From assembly GCF_023757625.1 (NCBI RefSeq), contig NZ_JALGBZ010000003.1:496001-560000 (forward strand): 64,000 bases of DNA. The letters are read 5' to 3'. How positions within the stretch are numbered: the first letter of the stretch is position 1; every line of letters begins with the position of its first letter. Below are positions 36,819 to 45,302 of the stretch, piece after piece. The stretch is from Halomonas sp. S3-1-1 (GTDB lineage: Bacteria > Pseudomonadota > Gammaproteobacteria > Pseudomonadales > Halomonadaceae). The position numbers and the translations under genes are program-made. Under the pieces are notes generated by a model. The model saw nothing but the letters and a program-made list of their open reading frames with translations, was not told the origin of the DNA and made no database searches.

Positions 36819-37112
36819 TCAAGCGTCGAGCGGGACGAGGCGTACTTCGCGAATATCGACGGTTTCCCATACCCGGCCCAACGTGTAGGGATCCTGGTCG
36901 ATCCACTCGTTAAGCGCCAAGCGGCTCTCGAAAGCGACGTGTATCGTAGAGCCGATCATTTGCCCTTCATCATCCAGAATCGCGCCGCCGCTTAAAAAGC
37001 ATCCTTGTGCGATCAGTTTTTTCACCCCAGCTAAATGCGCCTCACGATTCGCCATTCGGCGTGAAAGGGCGTCTTCATCGGTAAAGTCGTAGGCCGTGAT
37101 GACATACTGCAT
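36819..37112 (-). CDS. YciI-like family protein
   Basis: A 97-residue dimeric ferredoxin-like-fold protein of the YciI family. The family His-Asp pair region is recognisable in NREAHLAGVKKLIAQG followed by LSGGAILDDEGQMIGS and the WIDQDPY segment. Members have been proposed as small hydrolases or dehalogenase-like enzymes, but the role here is not known. The ATG at 37112 gives the family length; a frame extension to 37232 adds 40 unrelated residues and is rejected. Confidence 0.85.
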   Translation of the reverse strand: MQYVITAYDFTDEDALSRRMANREAHLAGVKKLIAQGCFLSGGAILDDEGQMIGSTIHVAFESRLALNEWIDQDPYTLGRVWETVDIREVRLVPLDA

Positions 37113-37256
37113 GACGCTTTTCCTCGTTGGATGACTCGTTTGAGTGGGCTGCCATGATAAACAAGGTAGCCGCTTGCCGGAGAAAATTGCGCCATGCCGA
37201 GGAGTCGGCATGGCGCGATCGCGTGGGCGCAACGCCCGTTTACCTTACTTGGGTGC

Positions 37257-39563
37257 CTAGAACTCGGTGCGCAGCGTCAGCGTCGCGCTTCCAGGGCTTC
37301 CGTAGATGGCGCCGGCGTAGAAGCCGTAGCGCTCGTAGTAGTGCTTGTCGAAGAGGTTGTCGACGTTGAGCGTCACGTTGGTGGCATCGCTGATATCGTA
37401 GCGCGCCATGGCGTTGAAGGTGGCGTAGCCGTGCCAGTTGGCGGGCGTGGAGCCAGTGCTGACGCCGTTGGTTGGCTGGCCGGCCGGGCTGGAAATGGCG
37501 CTGATGTTGCTTTGGGCGTACATGCCGCCGCCGAAGGTCCAGCGGTTGAGAAGCCCTGTCGGCGCGTAGGTGGTAGAGAGCTTGAACAGGTGCTTGGGGT
37601 CGCTGCGCCCGTCGGAGTCGATGCGGCGAAAGTGCAGGTAGGTATAGCCACCGTAGACGTTCCAGTTCGGGGTGATGGCGCCGGCGATTTCGAGATCCAC
37701 CCCGTCGGTTTCGTTGCCGGTGCCCGTGCGGTAGGCCTGGTTGCCGTCCGGCGTCAGATTGGCGCCGTCGAGCACCGCGCTGTTCTCTTGGCGGGTGCGA
37801 AAGTAGGCCGCCGAGGCGTTGAGCCGGCCGCCGAACCACTCGCCCTTCACGCCCGCTTCATAGCTGTCGCCTTCGATCGGCTCGACCGTGTCGCCGCTGA
37901 CGGTCTGACGGGGCTGCGGGGTGAAAATGTTGGTGTAGCTGGCGTAAAGAGAGTGGTGGTCATCGACATCGAACACGACGCCCGCGTAGGGCGTGAACAC
38001 GCCGGTTTCGCGCTGGCTGCTGGTGCCGCCGGAGGTCGTTTCGTTTTCGGTCTTGTAGTAACTGGTTCGTCCGCCCAGGATCAGCGAGAGCGGCTCGGCG
38101 AGACTCAGGCGCGTGGCGGCGTAGAGCCCGCGAAGCTCGGTATCGGTCGTGCTGACGCGGCCGGTGCGGGCGCCGTTTAGGCCAATGTCCGCATCGACGC
38201 CGTTTCGCCAGTCGGTGATCGGCAGGCCGTTGGTGGCGCGGTACATGCAGCCTTCGGAAAACGCGGATTGAGTGGCGCTCGACATCGTGCAGTTCTGTTC
38301 AAAGCTTCTCGAGCGCGTGTGGCTCTCGCTGTAGCCGACCGCCAGGTCGTGGCGTCGCCCGGCCAGCTCATAAGCGCCGTCGAGCTCTATCTGAGCGGAG
38401 CGCTGGCGCGTTTCGTTGTCGCTTCGCAGGCCGTTGAGTACGGCGCCGCCGCCATCCTCTTCCCAGTAGCCGATATAGGTGCCGCGCGGCCCGCGGTTCA
38501 CCTTGGCCAGCCCCAGGTTGTTGAAGGCGTCGGTATCGCTCTGGGCGGCCTGTATTTCCAGCGTCCAGTCGTCGTTGAAGCGGTGGGTCAGCGAGGCGAA
38601 CACGGTATCGGTTTCGCGCTCGGCAAAGCTCCACTCCGGGGTCAGATTAGTGCTGCGTGGAAGCTCGGCCGTCCGGCCGCTGGCGAACCAGATCGGCACG
38701 TTGGCGCCCCAGCCGGCGCCGAAGGTCTTGTCGTACTCGTACTGATAGCCCACGCCCAGCGTGGTCGACTCGGCCACGTCCGCCTCGAAGCTCGCCAGCG
38801 CCCCGCGCGCACGGTAGGACTCGTTGTCACGAAAGGCGTCGCCTTCGCCCTGGGTGACCACGAAGCGCGAGCGCACGCTACCGTCTTCGGTCAGCGGCAG
38901 GTTGAGGTCGGCACTGCCGCGAAGGTTGTCCCAGCGCCCGTAGGAGGCGTAGGCGCTGCCGCCGAACTCGCGCCCCGGGCGTTTACGAATCAAATCGACC
39001 GTGGCCGAGGGGTCGCCGGTACCGCCCAGCAGGCCGTTGGCGCCGCGCACGATGTCCAAACGCTCGTAAAGGTCCAGGTTGAGGACGCTGCCCGCGCCGC
39101 TAAAGCCGGTATCGCCGGGGAACTGCAGGCCGTCGACCTTCCAGTTGCTGATGTCGTAGCCCCGCGCTCGGTAGGAGGCGCGCCCGCCCACTTCAGTTTT
39201 GTTGAGCGCGATGCCCGGCGTCAGCGCCAGTGCGTCTTCAAGCGTCACCGCCTGGCGGTCGTCGAGCTGCTGCCGGGTAACGCTGGTGACCGACTGCGGC
39301 GTCTCGCGCGGCGAAAGGTCCAGACCGGTCGAGCTCGAAGTGTCCTCCACGGTATAGCTTCGCGCCGGGTCGCCCTGGTAGGTGCCTTCGACCTGAATGG
39401 TGTCCATCTCGATGGTTTGACGGGCCTGGGCGTTGTCAAAAGGCGCTTGGGCCAGAACGGTGCCGTTTACAAAAGCGCAGCTCCAGGCCATGCCCACGGC
39501 GAGCGCAAGCGGCGTTTTGGACCATTCAGCGGCGCCTTTGAACACCTGAGGAGCACGTTGCAT
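37257..39563 (-). CDS. TonB-dependent ferric-siderophore receptor
   Basis: A 768-residue outer-membrane receptor. A signal peptide (about 1-40, ending VLAQA) is followed by a TonB-box region, a plug domain (about 80-185: ETPQSVTSVTRQQLDDR, GYDISNWKVDGL, ERLDIVRGANGLLGGTGDPS) and a 22-strand beta-barrel ending in the typical terminal aromatic (TLRTEF). The plug motifs place it in the FpvA/FoxA/FhuE-type siderophore receptor group; the exact siderophore cannot be read. A Fur-box-like sequence lies just upstream, so iron repression is expected. The neighbour on the other side is an unusual response regulator. Confidence 0.93.
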   Translation of the reverse strand: MQRAPQVFKGAAEWSKTPLALAVGMAWSCAFVNGTVLAQAPFDNAQARQTIEMDTIQVEGTYQGDPARSYTVEDTSSSTGLDLSPRETPQSVTSVTRQQLDDRQAVTLEDALALTPGIALNKTEVGGRASYRARGYDISNWKVDGLQFPGDTGFSGAGSVLNLDLYERLDIVRGANGLLGGTGDPSATVDLIRKRPGREFGGSAYASYGRWDNLRGSADLNLPLTEDGSVRSRFVVTQGEGDAFRDNESYRARGALASFEADVAESTTLGVGYQYEYDKTFGAGWGANVPIWFASGRTAELPRSTNLTPEWSFAERETDTVFASLTHRFNDDWTLEIQAAQSDTDAFNNLGLAKVNRGPRGTYIGYWEEDGGGAVLNGLRSDNETRQRSAQIELDGAYELAGRRHDLAVGYSESHTRSRSFEQNCTMSSATQSAFSEGCMYRATNGLPITDWRNGVDADIGLNGARTGRVSTTDTELRGLYAATRLSLAEPLSLILGGRTSYYKTENETTSGGTSSQRETGVFTPYAGVVFDVDDHHSLYASYTNIFTPQPRQTVSGDTVEPIEGDSYEAGVKGEWFGGRLNASAAYFRTRQENSAVLDGANLTPDGNQAYRTGTGNETDGVDLEIAGAITPNWNVYGGYTYLHFRRIDSDGRSDPKHLFKLSTTYAPTGLLNRWTFGGGMYAQSNISAISSPAGQPTNGVSTGSTPANWHGYATFNAMARYDISDATNVTLNVDNLFDKHYYERYGFYAGAIYGSPGSATLTLRTEF

Positions 39564-39576
39564 TATGATATCCCTT

Positions 39577-39595
39577 GAAAATAATAATGATTAGT
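39577..39595. promoter_or_regulatory. Fur-box-like sequence
   Basis: The 19 bases from 39577 match 14 of 19 positions of the Fur consensus (GATAATGATAATCATTATC). They lie 14 bp upstream of the siderophore receptor start, in the divergent region shared with the response regulator. Confidence 0.65.
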
Positions 39596-39668
39596 ATTTA
39601 CCGAAGTGAGCGCCGCGATTATATTGGCTCAATTGAATGAGCAAGTATTGATATACGGGGCGTATGTA

Positions 39669-40448
39669 ATGAATTGTTGGGTAAAGGCGCTGCCGGGCAA
39701 GGCCGATGACGGCGAGCACAAAGAGGATAGGGCCGGTAAAGGCCGGCAAAAGGAGAGCGAGCTCGTACTGGTGGTCGACAATGATGCCGAACAGGCCGAA
39801 CGAGTCTGTGCCTATTTGAGCGGGAGAGGGGTTCGCACTCGCCGCGCCGCTAACGCAGCGCAAATGTGGGCCCAGCTTGATGAAGAGGTCGACCTGGTGG
39901 TGCTGGAGCACTTGCTGCCCGGCGAGGATGGGCTGAGCCTGTGCCGCGCGCTGCGCGGACAAAACCGCCTGCCGGTGATCATGGTCGGCGCGCACGATTC
40001 CGCCTCCGAGCGCATCATTGGCCTCGAGATCGGTGCGGACGATTATCTCTGCAAGCCTTTCGACCTGCGCGAGCTGTTAGCGCGGATCCGCGCCGTTCGC
40101 CGCCGCGTCGCGCTGAGCGAGCCACCCACGCCGAAAAGCGAGCGCCACTTCGCCGGCTGGCGGCTCGATTTGCGCCTGCGCCGGCTCTACTCGCCCAAGG
40201 GCGGCGCGATCGATCTGACCCGCTCGGACTTCAGGGTTCTGGAGGCGCTGAGCGAAACCCCTAATCGAATCGTCAGCCGCGACGAGCTGAGCCGCCGCGC
40301 ACTCGGCCGCGATTATCAAGTGAACGATCGCTCGGTGGATGTCTGTATCAGCCGGTTGCGCCACTACCTGGAAGACAACGCCCGCCGCCCCCGCCTGATC
40401 CGTACGATGCGCAACGAAGGTTACGTGTTGGAGTGGGTAATGGCGTAG
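39669..40448 (+). CDS. OmpR-type response regulator with Asp-less receiver
   Basis: A 259-residue protein with an N-terminal receiver (about 30-150) and a C-terminal OmpR/PhoB winged helix (about 165-258: LTRSDFRVLEALSETPNRIV, SVDVCISRLRHYLEDN, RTMRNEGYVL). In the receiver, the phosphoacceptor position is Glu80 (VVLEHLLPGEDG instead of DLMLPG), the second acidic pair member is Asn38 (VVDNDAE), and the Thr/Ser position is Gly107 (IMVGAHDS); Lys129 is kept (YLCKPFD). Normal phosphorylation is thus unlikely and the Glu may mimic an active state. No histidine kinase is adjacent. The ATG at 39669 is the best start; the frame is open to 39606. Control of the divergent siderophore receptor is possible. 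Confidence 0.85.
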   Translation: MNCWVKALPGKADDGEHKEDRAGKGRQKESELVLVVDNDAEQAERVCAYLSGRGVRTRRAANAAQMWAQLDEEVDLVVLEHLLPGEDGLSLCRALRGQNRLPVIMVGAHDSASERIIGLEIGADDYLCKPFDLRELLARIRAVRRRVALSEPPTPKSERHFAGWRLDLRLRRLYSPKGGAIDLTRSDFRVLEALSETPNRIVSRDELSRRALGRDYQVNDRSVDVCISRLRHYLEDNARRPRLIRTMRNEGYVLEWVMA

Positions 40449-40451
40449 TGC

Positions 40452-40925
40452 CTACTCTTGCGCCGAGCGGTATGGCGAGAAGTCGATGTCGTAGCGTGCA
40501 GCGATATCGCTCACGCTGCCGGGTTCGCAGCTGTGATGAGAAAAGTAGCCCAGCTCGGTCACCATGACGCGATCTATATCAGGACTGAACAGGTAGGATG
40601 ACTGGCTGCGATAGTTGCCCAGCTCGAACTTGCTTAGGTAGAGGTGCTCGTTGACCCTCTGGAGGACCTCCTGTGTCTCACGCCGCGTACCCTCTTGAGT
40701 GTCGGTATCGGTCCAAAAATAGGTCACGGTTTTGTCGGCCAGGTCGAAAAACAGGAAGTATTCAGGCCCCGCGTCGTCGATCTTGTCATAGGTTCGCACA
40801 TCAACGTTGTCGCCCTGTTCATCCATACTAATCGAGTTGTTTCCAAAGCAGGCAAGCTGGTCGGTGGTTTGGCCCAGTGCCGGCAAGCTGAAAAGTGTCA
40901 GTAGCAGGGCGGCGGTCTTGCGCAT
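40452..40925 (-). CDS. Secreted hypothetical protein
   Basis: A 157-residue protein with a clear signal peptide (MRKTAALLLTLFSLPALG, cleavage near GQ) and no family I recognise. The mature part is polar, with KTVTYFWTDTDTQEG and two cysteines (CFGNN near the N-terminus, HHSCEPG near the C-terminus) that could form a disulfide in the periplasm. The start at 40925 follows AAGGAAG; an extension to 41048 has no support. It is convergent with the response regulator, 3 bp apart. Confidence 0.75.
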   Translation of the reverse strand: MRKTAALLLTLFSLPALGQTTDQLACFGNNSISMDEQGDNVDVRTYDKIDDAGPEYFLFFDLADKTVTYFWTDTDTQEGTRRETQEVLQRVNEHLYLSKFELGNYRSQSSYLFSPDIDRVMVTELGYFSHHSCEPGSVSDIAARYDIDFSPYRSAQE

Positions 40926-41344
40926 GAGGGTATCTTCCTTAAACGATATTCCGGCCTGACGATAAACGCCGACCATCGATTGAAAACTGCTTGCAAGAAG
41001 CAGCGATCCATTGATTGTCCATTTCTTACAGGTCCTTTCAAGCGCCACTCATGACCATGTTCGACGAGCGCGCCTTCTACCGGCTGGACGTCAGCCATCG
41101 TGGCGGAAACCGCGCGGCAAAAGGGTCTCGTTCTCTCCGCTCAACAGTGGGCGGCCTCGATGAAGGATTACTCGCGCTTTAATATTAAGTTAAGGTAGGC
41201 CTTTCAAGGCGCACGGGAGAGTAAAACCTGCTCCATTTTTATCAATGCCTTACGTTGGTAGGCAGAATGGAGCACTTCGGTTTTTTCCCGGATGATAGCC
41301 GACTCATTTAAACTCGCCAGTTCGTTTTTAAGGCCCCCGCCGTT
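40926..41344. other. Intergenic region upstream of PAS-GGDEF-EAL gene
   Basis: These 419 bp separate the secreted hypothetical gene from the PAS-GGDEF-EAL gene. A short plus-strand frame from 41051 (about 45 codons, reading FDERAFYRLDVSHRGGN) looks protein-like but has no recognised family; it may be a gene remnant. No clear terminator or promoter is seen. Confidence 0.4.
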
Positions 41345-43090
41345 ATGTACACACCCAGCCTGCTCTCGTTAGATGACTTCCCGGTGGGATGCCTGGTGAC
41401 GGATGCGCGGCGCCGAGTGCTCTACAGCAATCAGTACATGATGGAGCAGTACGGCCACTCGCCCGCGGCGCTGGCGGGGAGTGATCTGTTCGATCTTTTC
41501 AGCAGGGCGTCGCAGATTCTTTGCGAGTCGTTTCTCGTGCCGGCGCTTGCCCGAGACGGGCAGTGCGAAGAGATTCGCTTGACGATGAGGACACCCACCG
41601 GCCATAGCCTCCCGGTGATGGTCAGCGCGGTGCACGATGAGGCCTGTCAGCGCTGCTTCTGGAGCATCCTCAGCGCCCACCGCTCCGAGCATCTCTTTCA
41701 AAAACTCAAGCAGACCCAGCAACTGCTGGAGCAGAAGGTCACGCTGCTGCGTTCGCTTTCGCACACCGACCCGCTGACGGGGCTGCCCAACCGGGTCGCC
41801 TTGAGCAAGCATCTGGATCGAAAGATCGACCGCGCCCGGCCAGGGAGCGAGGGCTTCGCGCTGGCCTTCATTGACCTGGACTGCTTTAAGGCGATCAACG
41901 ACCGTTACGGCCACGAAACCGGCGACAAGGCGCTTGCACAGATCGCCATGCGCTTGGCCGACACGCTGCGCAAGCACGATCTGGTAGCGCGATTCGGCGG
42001 CGACGAATTCGTCGTGGTGCTCGATGGCCGCTTTTCCCGGGTGCTGGACGAGCCGATTTGGAATCGGCTGACTCAACGGCTGACAGCGCCACTGGCGATC
42101 GATGGCGTGTCGCTGAGCCTCTCGGCCAGTATCGGTATCACGTTTTACCCGCAGTCCAGCACGCTGGAACCCGACCAGCTGATTCGCCAGGCAGACCAGG
42201 CGATGTATCAGGCCAAGCTTGCGGGCAAGAACCAGGTTTGCCTTTTCGACAGCGACGATGAGGTCGTCCAGAAAGAGCGCCATGCCGCGCTTTTAAGCCT
42301 CGACGAGGCGCTGGCCGGCGAACAGTTCCGGCTTTTCTATCAACCCAAGGTCAACATGCGCACGGGGGAGGTGCTGGGCGCCGAGGCGCTGATCCGCTGG
42401 CTGCATCCCGAGCAGGGCCTGCTTGGCCCGCAGGCGTTTTTGCCGGTGCTCTCGAACACGCCAAGCGGTATCCGTCTTGGGCGCTGGGTGATCATGACGG
42501 CGCTGCTGCAAATGCAGACATGGCGCGAACAGGGCCTGAACCTGAGCGTCAGTATCAATATCGATGGCTACCATCTACAGCATCCGCAGTTTTTGCAGGA
42601 GCTAGGCATGATGCTGGCGGACGTGCCCGAGGTAGCGAAAGCAAATATCGAACTGGAGGTGCTGGAGACCAGCGCGATTCAGGACGTCGCTCAGGCGGCG
42701 CTGGCGATCAACGCCTGCCGGGCTTTAGGGCTCAAGGTCTCGCTGGACGATTTCGGCACCGGCTACTCCTCCTTGAGCCAGCTGCGCGACTTACCCGTGG
42801 ATACGCTCAAGATCGATCGCAGCTTCGTGCAGAACATGCTCACTCGCCCAGGCGATCTGGCGATCCTCAAGGGCGTGATCGGCTTTGCCAGCGCTTTCGA
42901 GTGCGGCGTGATCGCCGAAGGGGTGGAAACGCTGCAGCACAGTCAAAAGCTGGTGGCGCTGGGCTGCGAAGCGGGCCAAGGCTACTATATTGCCCGCCCC
43001 ATGCCCGCCGACGAGTTTCCCGGCTGGGTCGAACGTTGGACACAAAGTGAGTTTCACCAAAAGTACGGCGCACACGAGCACGGCATTTAA
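41345..43090 (+). CDS. PAS-GGDEF-EAL c-di-GMP protein
   Basis: A 581-residue soluble protein: PAS domain (about 5-110, PVGCLVTDARRRVLYSNQYM), a short coiled linker (FQKLKQTQQLLEQKVTLLR), GGDEF domain with intact RFGGDEFVVV near 217, and EAL domain with AEALIRWLHPEQG near 346. The EAL site is largely complete (SINIDG, DDFGTGYSSLSQL, LKIDRSFV, AEGVET), so it probably both makes and breaks c-di-GMP or is a PDE tuned by GTP. It is followed 37 bp later by an RsbQ-like hydrolase. In Bacillus, RsbQ acts through the PAS domain of RsbP, so this PAS domain may read a signal made or relayed by the hydrolase (inference). Confidence 0.92.
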   Translation: MYTPSLLSLDDFPVGCLVTDARRRVLYSNQYMMEQYGHSPAALAGSDLFDLFSRASQILCESFLVPALARDGQCEEIRLTMRTPTGHSLPVMVSAVHDEACQRCFWSILSAHRSEHLFQKLKQTQQLLEQKVTLLRSLSHTDPLTGLPNRVALSKHLDRKIDRARPGSEGFALAFIDLDCFKAINDRYGHETGDKALAQIAMRLADTLRKHDLVARFGGDEFVVVLDGRFSRVLDEPIWNRLTQRLTAPLAIDGVSLSLSASIGITFYPQSSTLEPDQLIRQADQAMYQAKLAGKNQVCLFDSDDEVVQKERHAALLSLDEALAGEQFRLFYQPKVNMRTGEVLGAEALIRWLHPEQGLLGPQAFLPVLSNTPSGIRLGRWVIMTALLQMQTWREQGLNLSVSINIDGYHLQHPQFLQELGMMLADVPEVAKANIELEVLETSAIQDVAQAALAINACRALGLKVSLDDFGTGYSSLSQLRDLPVDTLKIDRSFVQNMLTRPGDLAILKGVIGFASAFECGVIAEGVETLQHSQKLVALGCEAGQGYYIARPMPADEFPGWVERWTQSEFHQKYGAHEHGI

Positions 43091-43127
43091 GAGCACGGCA
43101 CTTAAGAACACAGAGGAGTCATTGGGT

Positions 43128-43943
43128 TTGCTGAACAAAACATCCATCACGGCGCGCAATAACGTGACCGTGACAGGAGACGGGGCAAAAACGCTCGTGC
43201 TGGCCCACGGGTTCGGCTGCGATCAGCGGGTGTGGCAGTACGTCGTGCCCGCGCTTTCAAAGCGCTATACGCTGGTGCTGTTCGACTACGTCGGCTCTGG
43301 CCGCTCGCAGCTGTCGGCGTTCAGCCAAGAGCGCTACGCTAGTCTGGAAGGGTACGCCCAGGACGTCGTGGAGATCTGCGAAGCGCTCGATTTAAACGAC
43401 GTTCACTTCGTAGGCCACTCCGTTAGCGCCACGATCGGGCAACTGGCGGCGCTCAAGATTCCCGAACGTATTGCCAGCCAGGTCATGATCTGCCCCTCGC
43501 CCTGCTTTTTAAACGTGGGGCCAGAGTATCAAGGCGGCTTCGAGCGCGCCGACCTTGAAGAGCTGATCGATCTGATGGAGCGCAACTACATCGGCTGGGC
43601 CCACTATCTGGCGCCGCTGGTAATGGGGACGGAAAACTCCGATCAGCTGATCGGCGAGCTCTCGGAAAGCTTCTGCTCCACCGACCCGATCGTGGCCAGG
43701 GTATTTGCCAGGGCGACCTTCTTCGCCGACTACCGGGCGCTGCTTCCCCGCGTGACGCATCCGGCTTTGCTGCTGCAAAGCCAGGTCGACTCGCTGGCCA
43801 ACCCGGCGGTGGGGCGCTACATGCATGCGCGCATGCCGCAGAGCACGCTCCAGGAACTGCCGTGTGTCGGGCACTGCATCCACATGACCCACCCGGACAT
43901 CGTCATTCGTGAAATCGATGCCTGGCTTGGTCAGGCTAGCTGA
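43128..43943 (+). CDS. RsbQ-like alpha/beta hydrolase
   Basis: A 271-residue alpha/beta hydrolase close to Bacillus RsbQ and to the plant KAI2/D14 receptors. It shares HGFGCDQRVWQYVVPAL, LFDYVGSGRSQL, ASLEGYAQDVVEICEALDL and CPSPCFLN with RsbQ. The triad is visible as Ser98 (VGHSVSATIG), Asp221 (SQVDSLANP) and His249 (VGHCIHMTHP), spaced as in RsbQ (96, 219, 247). A TTG at 43128 with AGAGGAG upstream is the likely start; the frame runs further back but overlaps the upstream gene. It is in an apparent operon with the PAS-GGDEF-EAL gene and its stop overlaps the convergent NYN gene by 8 bp. Confidence 0.9.
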   Translation: MLNKTSITARNNVTVTGDGAKTLVLAHGFGCDQRVWQYVVPALSKRYTLVLFDYVGSGRSQLSAFSQERYASLEGYAQDVVEICEALDLNDVHFVGHSVSATIGQLAALKIPERIASQVMICPSPCFLNVGPEYQGGFERADLEELIDLMERNYIGWAHYLAPLVMGTENSDQLIGELSESFCSTDPIVARVFARATFFADYRALLPRVTHPALLLQSQVDSLANPAVGRYMHARMPQSTLQELPCVGHCIHMTHPDIVIREIDAWLGQAS

Positions 43944-44412
43944 GCAGTAGCTCGCCCTCGATGGGCACGAACTTGCTCGCCGCGCGCATCAGCGAAGCGG
44001 CGGTGAGCGCGGCAACGCCGTACACTTCGACGCGCTTGCCGTGCACCCGGCGGATCTTCTCGGCCAGCAGGTCGAAGTCGCCATCGCCGGACACCAGCAC
44101 GATCACATCGGCCCGCTCGGCGTACTCGATGGCGTCGAGCGTAATACCCACGTCCCAGTCGCCCTTGGCGGAGCCATCGGCGCGCTGAATGAAAGGCTTC
44201 AGTTTTACCTCGAAACCGATATGGCGCAGCGCGTTCTGAAACCCGCGCTGCTTCGAATCTCCCTTGTCGGTGGCGTAGCAAAAAGCCGCGACGACCTCGC
44301 GATTGGCGCCCGCCCGCCGGTAGAAAGCGCCGTAGTCGAAGTGCTTACCGAAGGCGTCGCGCACGGTGTAGTAAACGTTCTGGGTATCCACGAAAAGGGC
44401 GACGCGGGTCAT
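43936..44412 (-). CDS. NYN-domain (LabA/DUF88-type) protein
   Basis: A 158-residue PIN-like NYN-fold protein. The acidic site expected of these nucleases is visible: ALFVDTQNVYY (Asp9, Asn12), KGDWDVGITLDAI (Asp-x-Asp) and VLVSGDGDFDLL. RNA cleavage is therefore plausible, but the substrate and role are not known. The ATG at 44412 fits the family N-terminus; the frame extension to 44496 is not supported. It is a single gene convergent with the RsbQ-like hydrolase. Confidence 0.88.
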   Translation of the reverse strand: MTRVALFVDTQNVYYTVRDAFGKHFDYGAFYRRAGANREVVAAFCYATDKGDSKQRGFQNALRHIGFEVKLKPFIQRADGSAKGDWDVGITLDAIEYAERADVIVLVSGDGDFDLLAEKIRRVHGKRVEVYGVAALTAASLMRAASKFVPIEGELLLS

Positions 44413-44519
44413 GAAAGGCTCGTTTGAAAGAGGGAGAAGGTCCAGGCAAATGAGACGGGTCGCTTGCCTTTTGATTATAGCGGCTAGTCCCCCCATCGAG
44501 AAACCGGCCGCGTGGGCGC

Positions 44520-45302
44520 TCAGCCGCGCCGGTTGAAAGCGATGAGCGGCGTGTCGCCCTCGGGATCATCCACCAGCCGCGCCTCGACGCCGAACAGCGT
44601 GCGCAGAAGTGCGGGCGTTAGCACCTCGAGCGGTGTGCCGAGCGCCACCACACGGCCCTCCAAAAGCGCCAGTACCCGGTCGCAGCGCAGCGCATGGGAA
44701 AGATCGTGCAGCGCGACCACGGCGGTGATTGGAAGCGCCTTGATCAGCGCAACGATGGCGAGCTGGTGGTGGATATCGAGATGGTTGGTGGGTTCGTCGA
44801 GCAGCATTAGCTGCGGCTGTTGCGCGTGGGCGCGGGCGATGTGCACGCGCTGGCGCTCGCCGCCGGAAAGCGAGGCCCAGGGCCGATCGGCAAGCGCCCC
44901 CATCTCCACCGCCTTGAGCGCCCGGTCGACGGCGGCGGTGTCCTCGGCGCGCCAGCTGCCCAGCCGCCCAAGCCAGGGCGTGCGGCCAAGCTCCACCGCG
45001 TCGCGGGCGGTGAGCCGCTCGTCGGTTTCCGCCTGCTGCGCCACCAGTGCCATGCAACGGGCGATCTGGCGCCGGCTCAGGCGTGAAAGCGGCGCGTCCT
45101 CGAAGCGCACCTCGCCAATGCCCGGCGGCAAGAGCCCGGCCAGCAGGCGCAAAAGCGTCGATTTTCCCGCGCCGTTGGGGCCGATCACGCCCAGGGTTTC
45201 GCCGGCAAAGACGTCGAGATCGACACCGTCGACAAGCGTTTGCCCCGATGCCGAAAAGCTCACGTTCCGAGCGCTCAGTAGCGGCGCGGCGGGTTCGCTC
45301 AT
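44520..45302 (-). CDS. btuD: Vitamin B12 ABC transporter ATP-binding protein
   Basis: A 260-residue ABC ATPase of the FecE/BtuD/HmuV group: Walker A GPNGAGKSTLLRLLAG, signature LSGGERQRVHIARA, Walker B QLMLLDEPTNHLD and the switch His in VVALHDLSHALRC. The sequence alone does not tell cobalamin from haem or siderophore; the riboswitch upstream of the operon makes B12 uptake the best call. It overlaps btuC by 4 bp and is last in the operon. Confidence 0.88.
   Translation of the reverse strand: MSEPAAPLLSARNVSFSASGQTLVDGVDLDVFAGETLGVIGPNGAGKSTLLRLLAGLLPPGIGEVRFEDAPLSRLSRRQIARCMALVAQQAETDERLTARDAVELGRTPWLGRLGSWRAEDTAAVDRALKAVEMGALADRPWASLSGGERQRVHIARAHAQQPQLMLLDEPTNHLDIHHQLAIVALIKALPITAVVALHDLSHALRCDRVLALLEGRVVALGTPLEVLTPALLRTLFGVEARLVDDPEGDTPLIAFNRRG

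Noticed and set aside
38268-39578. A 436-codon open frame on the plus strand
   Set aside because: Antisense shadow of the TonB-dependent receptor; its translation is low-complexity (Ala, Val, Gly, Arg) without family features.
41051-41190. Short plus-strand frame upstream of the PAS-GGDEF-EAL gene
   Set aside because: Protein-like in part but only about 45 codons, no ribosome site and no recognised family; left as part of the intergenic entry.
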